DNA from: Kappaphycus alvarezii
Taxonomy: Eukaryota > Rhodophyta > Florideophyceae > Gigartinales > Solieriaceae
Direction: 5' to 3'
Assembly (NCBI GenBank): GCA_002205965.3
Contig: NADL03000540.1
Coordinates: forward strand, 62,001 to 126,000
Length of the DNA stretch: 64,000 bases
Position 1 is the stretch's first letter; each line of letters begins with the position of its first letter. The position numbers were made by a program, and so were the translations under genes. This document shows, one piece after another, positions 9,350 to 19,900 of the stretch. The notes beneath the pieces were generated by a model, which saw only the letters and a program-made list of their open reading frames with translations, did not search any database and was not told the origin of the DNA.

Positions 9350-10170
9350 CTAATTTCTGATATGGTGGGAGAGTGTGTACCGTGCGATGACCGGCTCTGT
9401 TCCTTGGTCGAGAGTCTCATATATCCTTCGTATGGTTTCATAGTGGTCTCTAATGAGCTCCTCTTGTTTCACTTCTCCAAACCTTCCAAATGTAAGATAG
9501 TAGATATCGTATGCCAAATTCTCTGGCAACGGGCCCAGAAACGGGTATCTGAAGGATAAAAAGAACTCGCAACATAAGAATCAAGTCTTCACGAGTAAGG
9601 TGCACCCCGTGAATTCTTTGGAAGCACATGAAAATACTAATCGCAAAAAGGAAATTACCTCGGCTTCTCTAGGGTGCTCCGTTGTTTCGCGAAGCCAACG
9701 TCTAATTGGTAGCCTTCCAATAATTAATAATAAATAATAAATAAAAGGCATAGATTTCCCCTGGGAGACTAATCGGTGATGGAGGTGATCTCCATGGTGA
9801 TTTTCCTCGTTGTTCTCGACGCCTTTCCCTCTTTGATGATCTGCCTCAATCACTGGATGGTCCTGCTCGTATCATCATGGCATTCTCGGCAGGATCTTGG
9901 TCTTCAGCTGAGACCCCGTTCCTTGGTGGAGAAATGTAAGGTTCCCATAGGGGATATGGTACCAGTCGATATTCCATATCAGGGCGTAAGCTGTAACCTC
10001 TCAGTTGCAAATCTTGGTTGTTCTTGAGAAATACGTAAATCGGGCGGATAATGTTCAGATAGGTTTGCGACAAGTCTCCGATAGCTATTTTCCCATACTT
10101 CCCTATAGAGTAATAATATATTACTTCCACAAACTCTGGATCTTCTTCCGTGAACCTTCCCTTTTGGAAT
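9350..10170 (-). other. Minus-strand open segments of unknown identity beside the Gypsy relic
   Basis: Three minus-strand stretches are protein-like. About 9350-9556 includes NLAYDIYYLTFGRFGEVKQE. The stretch 9581-9853 is His/Glu-rich at its start. The stretch 9846-10130 includes VEVIYYYSIGKYGKIAIGDL. None matches a domain I know. They lie downstream of the integrase end of the relic at 10592-14250 and have the same orientation. They may be an extra ORF of that element or debris of another one. Treated as a fossil. Confidence 0.35.
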
Positions 10171-10429
10171 GAGAACTCTTATTAATAGTCAGAAATATTC
10201 TTCGGGTAGCAATGGGACGTTCAACATACGAAAACATAGGCATATATTAATGTAGAAATGGATGATTACGTGGAGTTCGTAATAGTCCCGCGTAATCTAG
10301 ATGATCCATTCACAGGCTCTTTTTACTCCCATAGGAATCATTCTATAGTTAAAGATGAGTATGCCTCGTGGTTGCACATAGTCCTGTGTGAGAAGGAATT
10401 ATTTAGGCCTCTGATGGTAAGGGACAAGA

Positions 10430-10591
10430 CTACGTGCATGAATGGCCCTCTTTGATCTCTTCCTTGAGCTTGAACAGTGCTTGTAATGCGGTTGTCTTTC
10501 CTCCGTGACGATGCAAGGGTTCGATTACTTTGTTTGGAAGGCCGGCCACTTCACACCCTGCTGCATGGACTTCCCATACACAAAAGGTACT
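10430..10591 (-). other. Short open segment with GGKTTAL motif
   Basis: The minus strand reads EVAGLPNKVIEPLHRHGGKT and then TALQALFKLKEEIKEG. The GGKTTAL stretch recalls a nucleotide-binding P-loop, but the first Gly of the Walker A pattern is absent. The segment lies between the integrase remnant and the unidentified segments above. Identity unknown. Confidence 0.25.
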
Positions 10592-11292
10592 CTAGAGCCG
10601 ACTGAAAAGGTGGACTGGAGGCTCTGTACCCTCGTTTCTTGTCTGTGCTAACGCACAGTGTGATCTCCAGCTTTCCGTGGCCAGTAGCTCGTCTCTACTC
10701 TCTTCATCGATATTATTTATTTCCATGTCTCTCATTAGCATTCTAGGAGCTCTTCCGTACATTAGCTCGAATGGTGAGCGTCCACTTCTTCCTCTTCTTC
10801 GACTATAGCCGTATAACACTTTCGGTAAGGCATCTTCCCACTGGATTTTATTCTCCGCATAATTTTCGATATTGCTCTTTTGATTGTTCCAACCATCCTT
10901 TCCGCTTTCCTGTTTGACATAGGAGCCTATGCGAGAACTGTCTTCAACTGAATCCCTTTCTCTTCCAAAACAAGAAGCAGTGAAGTTACAGTAAAACAAA
11001 GGGCGTTATCCGAGATGATCCTCTTTGGTAGACCAAACGGTCCAATTATTTCTTTTTCAATGGTCAATCTTAGGACCACTTCAGCATTAGCCTCCTCAAC
11101 TGCAACTGCAATTGTCCATCCAGCAAGATGCTGCAACCCTATAAGGAGATATTTGTTTCCGGAAGAAGCTTCCTTGAATGGGCCCGCAAAGTCGATTAAG
11201 AGGGTTTCAAAAAGACCGGAAACTGGAAAGCTTAGATTTGTCTTACACTTTCGTATTGGAGTGAATTTTTGACAGTTTTCGCAGCTTTTCAC
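10592..11292 (-). pseudogene. Gypsy relic 1: integrase part
   Basis: CENCQKFTP is the end of the zinc-binding HHCC region. LIDFAGPF and GLPKRIISDNALCF mark the catalytic core. WEDALPKVLYGY and SPFELMYGR are the typical C-terminal blocks of Gypsy integrases. Part of the broken element. Confidence 0.8.
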
Positions 11293-11643
11293 GAAATTAT
11301 AGACGTCCTTATGGATACTGGGCCACCAGAATCTTTCCGTAATGCATTTTTTGGTTGTTTTGACATCTTAATGCCCTAACTCATCATGAAAAGTCCTCAA
11401 GATCTTCATTCTTTCTTTCAAAGGGGCCTCTAGTCGAGGACAGGCTTTAGTGTGTCGGAAAAGTTTCCCATTCCACAATGTAAAACCTTTTGATTCCTGC
11501 GTACCCAATCTCTGTGTTCAAGATCAACCTTTCTCGTTTCTAGTCCATCAAGAAATCTCATTAGTCAGTGGATATTAGCTTCGTACTAGTTTTCGTTCGG
11601 CACTTGCACCTTGGAAACTGCGACGATGTCCTCGGAAGCTTTT

Positions 11644-12448
11644 TCATTTGGATTCATTGGATCCCCCAAAACGGGATCCGTAATCAGCAGGGTGATTATT
11701 GTGTCCGGGTCTATACAAAATTTCAAACCGATATTCTGCAAAAATGTCGAGCCATCGAGCCAAGCGGTGATTTACATATTTCATTTGGAATGCAGTCTTA
11801 TGTGCCTGGTGATCAGTTATCAAAACAAATTTTTCGAGTGACAAGGGGTAGACGGGAAACTTTTTCAGTGCGAAGACGGCAGCTAGTGCTTCTTTCTCGC
11901 AGAGACAAATTTTTCGAGTGACAAGGGGTAGACGGGAAACTTTTTCAGTGCGAAGACGGCAGCTAGTGCTTCTTTCTCGCAGACTGAGTATCTCTTTTCC
12001 GCATCATTCAGAGTACGACTTGCGAATTGAACAGGGTGTAGTCTTCCGTTTTCATCTTTTTGGGACAAAACGGCGCCCAGAGACCGTTCTGAGGCATCTG
12101 TTTCCACAACAAATGGTCTCTTGAAATCTGGATACATGAGCACTGGGGGACACATAGCTTATCTTTAAGCTCCTCAAATGCAGTTTTCATTTCCTTGTTC
12201 CAGTAGAACTTTCCGTTCTTCGTAGTACTGGCATGTGACGGTGCTGCTGTCTTGGCGAAATCTTTGATATATCTTCGGTAATATGAGGCAAGTCCTAAGA
12301 AGCTTCGTACCTCCGTCTTTGAAGCGGGCCTTGGTGCCAACTTGATTTTTTTCGTTTTTTCTGGATCCACTATAATTCCCTCTTGATCGACGATATGACC
12401 GAGTAATTGGAAAGAAGTTTTCGCAAAGAAGTTTTCGCAAAGAAGCAT
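11644..12448 (-). pseudogene. Gypsy relic 1: RT thumb/connection and RNase H part
   Basis: LLGHIVDQEGI and VRSFLGLASYYRRYIKDFA mark the RT thumb. FVVETDASERSLGAVLSQ and ITDHQA mark RNase H, followed by RWLDIFAEYRFEILYRPGHN. Part of the broken element. Confidence 0.8.
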
Positions 12449-12484
12449 TTGCTCAACTCAATTTTCAAGATGCATGGCGATATC

Positions 12485-13222
12485 CTATCCACCACTGTCT
12501 TGGCATGCGATATGTGCTGATCTAAGGTTTTTTGAGAATATTACCACATCATCGATAAAAACTCTTGCAAATGGAAGTCCTTTGAAAACCTCGTTCATCA
12601 TTCTTTGGAATGTAGCTGGTGCATTAATGAGACCAAAAGGCATCACTTCTAATCTGAAGGTACCAGATTTGCTGGTAAAAGTTATTTTTTCCTTGCATTC
12701 TTCATCCAACGGAATCTCCCAGCCAGTGTAAAGGTCAATTGAGGTGAAGTAGCTCCCGTCCTTCAAGTCTTCGAGGATTTACTACATTTTTTTAATCGGA
12801 AATCGATCGGGTATCATTCTTTAGTTTAATTGTCGGTAGTCGACGAAAAAGCAATCATTTTTTGGCGCTACTACAATTGGAAATGGCCATGGGGATGAAA
12901 CTGGCCGAATAATATCATTTTCCAGCATACTTGTGACATTATCTGAGATAAATTGGTCATATTTTGACGGTTGACGTCTAGGCCTATGGTGAATTGGTTG
13001 AGTATCGTTAGGTTCAAGTGAGTAAGTGACCGGTACACTTGCTTGTCTTAGATCTGAAACGCTAAATGCAATTACTTTTGAAGATGTTAACATGTCGGAT
13101 ATTTTCTTTGAGGCGGAAGCGGGAAGGTGCTGCACTTTTTCTTGAATTTCTGCCGTCTTGCGCTCTTCTTCTTCTTGATACCTACCCTCTATATTTTGAA
13201 GGACGTTTTCCGGCATTCTCAT
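12485..13222 (-). pseudogene. Gypsy relic 1: reverse transcriptase part
   Basis: Recognisable by the N-terminal PVSSPWPFPIVVAPK block, the FTSIDLYTGW block, the MPFGLINAPATFQRMMNEVF block and the FIDDVVIFS catalytic block, all in the Ty3/Gypsy order. Part of the broken element. Confidence 0.85.
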
Positions 13223-13426
13223 ATCTTAAGATATGGAAATCGACATATTCTTATTCTCGTTGCAAAGGTTTTCTCCTTTAATACTCTGATTGTTGTCCTT
13301 TGATTCAATATTATCGCAAAAGGAAACAGATTTGGGTCTCAAATTTACCCTAGAATTCCAGTCGTCATCTGTTTCAAACCCAGAATCATAATCATCCCAT
13401 GCCATGTTCATTATCCCAAGAGCGTA

Positions 13427-13870
13427 CTATTCCTCATTTCCGAAAGTGTTAGTTGGTTCGTAATCTTCGCTGTCATAGCTAGAAAAGGAATCTTCACTGT
13501 CTGTTTCCCTTAAATCTTCTGGATGTATGCTTTTGTCGAAGTCCAAGGGCATTTTCACGGTTCTGCAGTCTACATGAACTGAAACGCTTTGGGTGCCCAA
13601 ATCAATGCATGTCCCTAGTCTTTCCATGGTAGGGCAAGCAATGATTGCATCGAAAGGTAGATCAGGCATGAAAAGAAAGTCAAAATCAAGTTTAGAGTCC
13701 CCAAAGAACACGGAAACCTTGTCAATAGTGCCCATGCATTTTGATACGGTTCCATCCGCAACAGTTGTTCGTCGAGTAGTTGGAATAATTTCGAGACCTA
13801 GATTTGTCACCAAAGTTTCTGAAATGAGGTTTGGAACAGCGCCCGAATCGAAAAGAGCTTGGGTTTTCAT
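13427..13870 (-). pseudogene. Gypsy relic 1: aspartic protease part
   Basis: ALFDSGAVPNLIS carries the DSG active-site motif of retropepsins near the start of the segment. An acidic, Ser-rich linker to the reverse transcriptase follows. Part of the broken element. Confidence 0.75.
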
Positions 13871-14839
13871 TCATTCCTAATAATTTGACTGGTACCAGCT
13901 TAAGACGTCTTGGTGCTGTCGAGGCCGATTGAAGAAACAATTTATTACCCTTAGCGGACTTATTAAACCTTTTTCGAGTTATTTTCTCGCGTCCTATGCG
14001 TTGACTCTCAAAAGTTGACCAAACGTTATTCCAGTTGGGGCCGATGCAAGCTCAGCTACCAAATTGTACTTCTTTACATAATCTAGTACATCCTTCGGGA
14101 TACTCTTGAATTTATTATATTTTTTCGTTTTTTTGGCCGGAGTAATTTCCACTCCTGAAACAACTTGATCAGACCTCTTTGTCCGAGGAGGTACAAGTGC
14201 TAGGATATGCTGCAGCATTCAAAAACCTCGGTTTTTTCGATAAAATGTTCCCTTCTTCATCCAGTTTTGTCACATTGACTTGACTGATTTCACTGTTTCT
14301 GCTTTCAAGAAATTTATCTAATCGAACTCGTCACTGCCGTAGAACTATGCTATCCGAAGTGAAAAAATAAGCGATAATGAGCCCTAATTCCTTTTTGGGC
14401 CCATACTGACCACTTGTACCCGTCTTTCTTTTACGCATTCCATTAAAATTACCTTCTTCCACCAATCCCGCAATTTCCCCCTTCCACCTTGGTTCTAACG
14501 TCCTTTCGTTAATTCACATCATCCTGAGTTTTATGTCGTCCAAATGATTTATTGCCTGCATTTGTATAAAAAAATAGCCTTTTCGCTTAGATTTTCTTAA
14601 CATTTACTCTACCGGTCGACTGCAAGAGCTTTTAGTGGAGAAACTCAGCCTTTATTCTGTGCAAGGGAAATAAATGACAAACTGAAACGGCGGAACATGT
14701 ACAGCCAGCACTTCTGTAACCATATCGAATACCTTGGACAGTTTTTTTCCATTTCGCAGTCCCTCCGCCCTCTCCATTGCTTCCGCACTACCGAGCCACT
14801 ATCCCAGCATCTTGTTCAAATTGTTGGTTTGGGCCCCAC

Positions 14840-15175
14840 TCAATCACTAACATCACTGATTAAATGGACACTGTCCTCGGATTGGAAACCCAAAACAGCC
14901 AGTAAAGAGAAGTAATTATACCTCTTCTTCGCGCCTGCATGAGTCATACAGGGCTTGCGGCAATGCTGGAGCCCAGTCGCAATCGTTCTGCAGTATAGTA
15001 GTTTTGATAGCTTGCTTGATCTTGCCCAAGATCCTTTCAGATATTCCGTCCGCAATGTGCGCATAGGAAAGTTCGGCAATCCATTCGATAGCCTGGATTT
15101 TCATGAACTCTTGCACCGAAGCTGCGAAGAATACCGTAGTATTATCCGCTGAAACTCTCGTCAGATGCCCCAAAG
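14840..15175 (-). pseudogene. Gypsy relic 2: integrase remnant
   Basis: IQAIEWIAELSYAHIADGIS and ILGKIKQAI recall the part of the integrase core with the last catalytic Glu. DWAPALPQALYDS matches the WEDALP block of relic 1. Confidence 0.5.
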
Positions 15176-15953
15176 GCCAAATAATCTCCTACTTAATGAA
15201 CTTGAAGTAATTATCCGACGTAAAGTACTTCGATGCCCAAGGTACAGACCAACCCGTCATGTGCTTTACCACAATCGCCCGAAATCTCTTTGCAGTCTTT
15301 GAAGGTTTGAAATGGCCCACGAAGTCAATGTAAAATGTCTCTAAAAACCCGGCGACGACATTCATCAAGTTTGTGTGATACTCATAGAGTCATCTTGCGT
15401 GTTTACAACCGTCAGGAGCCTGGAAGTTTTTCATTAAGTCGATAGAAGCATCGCACCACAAAAAACGATCCTTAACGATCTTTATAGTCGATCCGACATC
15501 CTAATGACTTATAAAGTCTTAAAAATAGCCAGAATCTCGCGCGCTGTCCGAGGGCGGCGCGATGCGAAGTTCACCCTTCTCCCTTGGAATAGGATCTAAG
15601 TCACCAAGGTAAACTTCTTCTCATTTATGCAAACAGAAAGAATTTTCTTTGGGTACATTTCCCGAATATTTTCTCCCGCCGAAAATCCATCTATGTCCAA
15701 CAAGTGTGGCCCTAGTTCGGATAGCTCGGGATCTGTGCATCACATGGTGGCTGCCAACTCCTCCGTCATATTTCCATCTTCTTTCCAGTTGTCGTCCTCG
15801 ATGCGTTTACGTGGCAAGTAGTTCATTGCCCAATATGCAGAAATCGGGCGGCAATTGACTTCTAAGTCGTATCTTGCCAATTCATCCAACCATTTCGGTA
15901 GCCTCCCGTGGAAGTCTCCCTTCCTAAGGGCGGTTTGAAAGGCATGATGATTA

Positions 15954-16277
15954 CTATAAAAGATAAAAGGCCCTTCTTAGAGTAGTAATACTCGAAAAAT
16001 TTCGACGCGAACAAACGGCGGGAGCTTCCCTTTCTCTCGTAGAGGAGCGATGCTTCTGCTCGGTCATCTCACGCGGCGCGAACTGGATCGGGTGCACCCT
16101 ACTGTTCTTCTTCTTATGGGATAAAAATATCTTCAAAGATACAGAGGGCTTTTCATTCTCCAAAACGAATGGGAAATCAAAGTAAGTGAAGACTAGAGCT
16201 AGAAGTGTCCTCAGCTTTTCCTTGAGGTCCTGGAAAGCACTCTGAGTCGCTTCTGTCCATTCGAAAGCCTTCTTCAC
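15954..16277 (-). pseudogene. Gypsy relic 2: RNase H remnant
   Basis: KKAFEWTEATQSAFQDLKEK is the RT-RNase H connection seen in most Gypsy elements. SRVHPIQFAPREMTEQKHRS parallels the RNase H block of relic 1. Confidence 0.6.
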
Positions 16278-16349
16278 AGATTTCGCTGCATTTAATAACG
16301 CTTAAACCTGTGAAAAATTCCTTATAAGCAGGAAGCAGTATCCTTCAAG

Positions 16350-17057
16350 ACCTAGGAAACTCCTGAGCCCGGTGAAATTTTATGGCACAGGAGCTTCCAT
16401 TTTGTCTTTGATCTTATCGGAATATATATGTGTGGCATAGCAACTTCAACTCCAAATAAACGAAGCTGTAACTGCTCACTTTTGTCTTCAGGTTCGCGTT
16501 TTGAATAATTCTGAAGACTTCCTCGCAATGGCGGACGTAGCACCCCATATTCCTAGAGATTATGAACACGACATACAAATGCACTATTGAAAACTTCAAG
16601 CCTCTAAGAAAATAATACGTCATTTTTGCTACGTTAATGGTGCATTCACTCATCCGAGCGGCATCATTTAGAAATTGGAAATGTCGTAAAGGCATACTAT
16701 TTTTTCATCTCCATGCATTCTCTCGTCATCTGCACCAACCAATAACCCGTGTAAAGGGCCAACTTATTGAAGAACCTAGCTCCCAAGAGATACTCGAAAA
16801 GTTCCTATATCTTCAGCGACGGCTCGCCGTAGGGCTACATGATTTTATTGAGCTGCATAAAAACGATGATTCCCGCCCTTTTTCGCCGCGATGAACACGG
16901 GAAAAGACCAAGCCTGATTTTCCGGTTTACTTACTTCCACCTCCTTTATTACGTCAACTTCTGTCGTCAAGACGGCGTTGTTCCTCAGTTCCATCAGAGG
17001 GGCCCTTAAAAGTATCGGCGTTTCGTCGGTCAGCTTGAGAGCACGAATGAACATCAC
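16350..17057 (-). pseudogene. Gypsy relic 2: reverse transcriptase remnants
   Basis: VSKPENQAWSFPVFIAAKKG corresponds to the N-terminal RT block. SRNMGCYVRHCEEVFRIIQN corresponds to the block after the catalytic site. Heavily eroded. Confidence 0.6.
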
Positions 17058-17780
17058 CTTAGCCTACTCGAGGTCTTGAATATCCCAAGCGACAGCATCC
17101 GTGTCCCAAAGTTCTCTAGGCAGCTACTCCTGGTTATCCTTCTAAAGATGATTCACTTTCGCGCGCAATCAGTGCGGCACAGCCAGCCTATTCGATCTAT
17201 TGTGAAGAGACATCTACATAACTTAAGGGGCACAGATAGGGAACATAAGGTTCTTCGTCGAGGATTGCCAACACTTGTTCCTGCTCAATGTCAGATCCAT
17301 CCTCACTCCTACCTAACTCGGGCGAGGGAAAGAGCGAAATTCTGACTACTAGACTCATCTGGGGGCGTGAATTTGTCACTTTCGGTGCTATTTACACCAA
17401 TCACGGAGGGCTCACTGAGCAGTGACAGGGATATATCATTCTTTCCGACAGCAGGAAAGAGATATTTTCTACCGTAATCTAGGTTCGCTCGCAGCAAATC
17501 CAACCTAGGACTTCAAAACTTGGAATCAAACGGAGCGTTGCACACCACCAAGAAGTCTAGAGGCACCACTAAAGATACATATGAGATCGTACTTTACTCT
17601 ATGTAGCCTACATCCTGCGCAAAGGGTCCTTCTGCCACCGTGACTTGACAATCAGTAGCTATCGGGAAACGGAAAATTCTGGAGAGAATCCCTGCACATC
17701 AAGCTTGGAACTGCGCAATTATGTAATAGGGCGTAAGTCTCTGTACCGTAAATCTGAAAGACCACAACCTTCAATTTAGG

Positions 17781-17870
17781 AGTCAATCATCCGTAAAGAA
17801 CCATTTAGGTCCACCTGAAGGGTTCTTCAATTCAGGTGGACCTGAATGGTTCTTTAAGGACGATTGAGTC
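17781..17870. repeat. Long inverted repeat (hairpin), arms about 40 bp
   Basis: Left arm 17781-17819 and right arm 17831-17870 are near-perfect reverse complements around the core AGGTCCACCTGAA, with a loop of about 11 bases. It lies within Gypsy relic 2. It could be a foldback insertion or part of the element. Confidence 0.75.
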
Positions 17871-18199
17871 ACTCAGAACGTCTTCGAAATCAAACGCTTT
17901 AGCTTATTCTTGGTTTCATCTGCGTCTTCTCAACCCTACTGGCCGAAACTAATGCTTGAATAGGTCATAAAAAGTTTTTTAATCACGTTATACTTCCTGA
18001 GAACGCTGTTCTCCCTCTTGGGCTTTGCAAACACCACTGGCGGACTAAAAGTAGGAGATTTATCCACCAAGGGCTTATTAGTCACGGCCATGTCCCTTAT
18101 TTGTTTCGGAACAGAATTGCATATGGTATTTTTCTCCGCCATAGCCACTAAGTTTCCCTTCCAATATCCCTGTACTGCGACCATGTGCTTACCATCTCC

Positions 18200-19900
18200 T
18201 TCATTCTTCCTCCATAGTTATCCATTCGACTACGAACTTTCTCTGACAACTCCAACGCGATATATTCCGCCAAAAGGCTCGTTTTCAAAGCCTATAAGCC
18301 CAGAGCGGCCCCTTCTCCGGCAAAAGTAGCAACGTGAGTCGCGATGCGGATTATGGGGCATTGACTAGCACAATTTCCCCCCGTAAACAATGACTACTAT
18401 TTATTTCGCCGTCAACCACGGCCGCCGGCTCATCGTTTTCTAATTTCTTCTTCCCAAACAATGATAGCTCTTCAAACCTGCCATCTAGCTGCTCAAACTC
18501 AATCTCCAGCTTGTGAGAGTTCCTTTGTCGAGGATTTCGTCCCTTTAGGATTTTATGCGGCTAAAATGGCGCAAAATTCTCCTCGTCTCGGTTGTAGAAG
18601 AAGGCGTTTTGATCAGCTTAAATTTTTCCTGTCTCCTTCATGAGTCTCTATTGTTTGTGTGAGTCCAACAAATGACGAATTGTACAAACTACATTTCTTC
18701 CGCAAAATATTTACAATGAAGATGGAGTTAAGTTGCGTGGTTGAAGCCTGCTCTTCTTTTAAAGAGCTTCGACTTTTTTATAGAGACCATCCAATGTCTC
18801 CGGCCTCCAACCTCGAAGTCAACTCATCGTGAACCTCTTACTCTATGTTTATTTTATTCTTCAATAACGCGAAAAGATTCATCTTGACGACTTCATAATC
18901 CCTTGCTCCCTTGATTAAGGACCCATGACGTGAAAATGAACCGTAGTTTTAGTAGAATACAGACCTTGCCAGATGACATAGGATCTGGAAGGCTTTCTCG
19001 GGGTTCCCTTTACCTCGCATCGATCCGTTTTCAAGAGCACAAGGAAAGTGGGGATTGTAGGAGGAAAGGTATCGATGAAAGAGGGGATGGGTGCAATCAG
19101 TTGCATCCTCCTAAGGAAAGAAGCCCAACTGCACTTCTATCACCGGTACAAACAATTAATTTACACGAAGCCCTATCCCGTAGAGCCCCCGCTCACCGCA
19201 ATCAGCTTAAGCCCTCAACATCTTTTAGTACTGAATAAGGTAGCCTAAGCAAAAAAACTAAATGAACGCTCCCGCTATCCTCGATGGTTATAGAAGCCAC
19301 TTGTATGGTGGGGCGGCTGGAGCACAGTAAGAGATGGAGCACAACTCGAAGGCACCGTAGAATATATCATGGCTGGTGCCCGGCATACCAAGTGCTTTGA
19401 CTAATCTGCCCCACCGCACTCGCCGCACCAACACACTCGAGAAAACTGCTCTATGCCAACTCCCGCAGCCAAATCAACAAAATACGCACGTTATGTCCCT
19501 TCGACTCGGGATGCATCCGTCAGTTACGCTAAAAGGCCAAGCACTCAAACTTTTCCTTACTGTCATTTGAATTACGAACTGATATATCAACATGAACCGG
19601 GAATATAACAGTTTTCTGTAGAGGCCGGAAGCGGATAGTTATTATTTTCTGGGGGCTTCTCCCTTGATTTTTTCAAAACTCAAAATACTAATTCGGGGAC
19701 TCTCCGAACTAGATAAAAGACATAGATCTACCCTGATACGAAGCATAAGCTGCAAAATATTCCTTTGAAGTACTCTTTGAGACAGATGCACACGGTACCT
19801 TCGCCTTTGCAAGTGTTAGAATGGCTCGTTTTCGATCTTCCGAATGTCACACTCGCACTGTATCTCATTCGTCCAGACGGAAGGGTCAAAGGGTTATAAT
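18200..19900. other. Region beyond Gypsy relic 2, no confident gene
   Basis: Short frames on both strands (for example 18018-18329 plus and 18915-19106 minus) without recognisable domains. This is where the gag and 5' LTR of relic 2 would be expected. I cannot identify them. Confidence 0.4.

Larger units (their letters stand above)
10592..14250 (-). mobile_element. Ty3/Gypsy LTR-retrotransposon relic 1
   Basis: On the minus strand, from right to left, it holds a short gag-end/pre-protease segment (about 13990-14220), an aspartic protease (about 13430-13870), a reverse transcriptase (about 12485-13220), an RNase H (about 11640-12300) and an integrase (about 10590-11290). The order protease-RT-RNase H-integrase defines Ty3/Gypsy. 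It is broken, with several interruptions. No clear LTR pair was found, so the ends are uncertain. The gag region is short or lost. It is fairly old judging by its state, yet domain motifs are still easy to read, so it is younger than relic 2. Confidence 0.85.
14840..18200 (-). mobile_element. Ty3/Gypsy LTR-retrotransposon relic 2 (older)
   Basis: A second minus-strand Gypsy element lies directly to the right of relic 1. From right to left it has a pre-protease segment (about 17940-18180), an RT N-terminal block (about 16845-17057), RT palm remnants (about 16350-16700), RNase H (about 15950-16280) and an integrase end (about 14840-15175). The domains are much more eroded than in relic 1, with many breaks, so it is the older of the two. 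No LTRs were recognised. A strong hairpin lies at 17781-17870. Whether relic 1 landed in or beside it cannot be decided. Confidence 0.7.

Noticed and set aside
10430-10591. P-loop NTPase suggested by GGKTTAL
   Set aside because: The first Gly of Walker A is missing, there is no Walker B, and the segment is too short. It is kept only as an unidentified segment.
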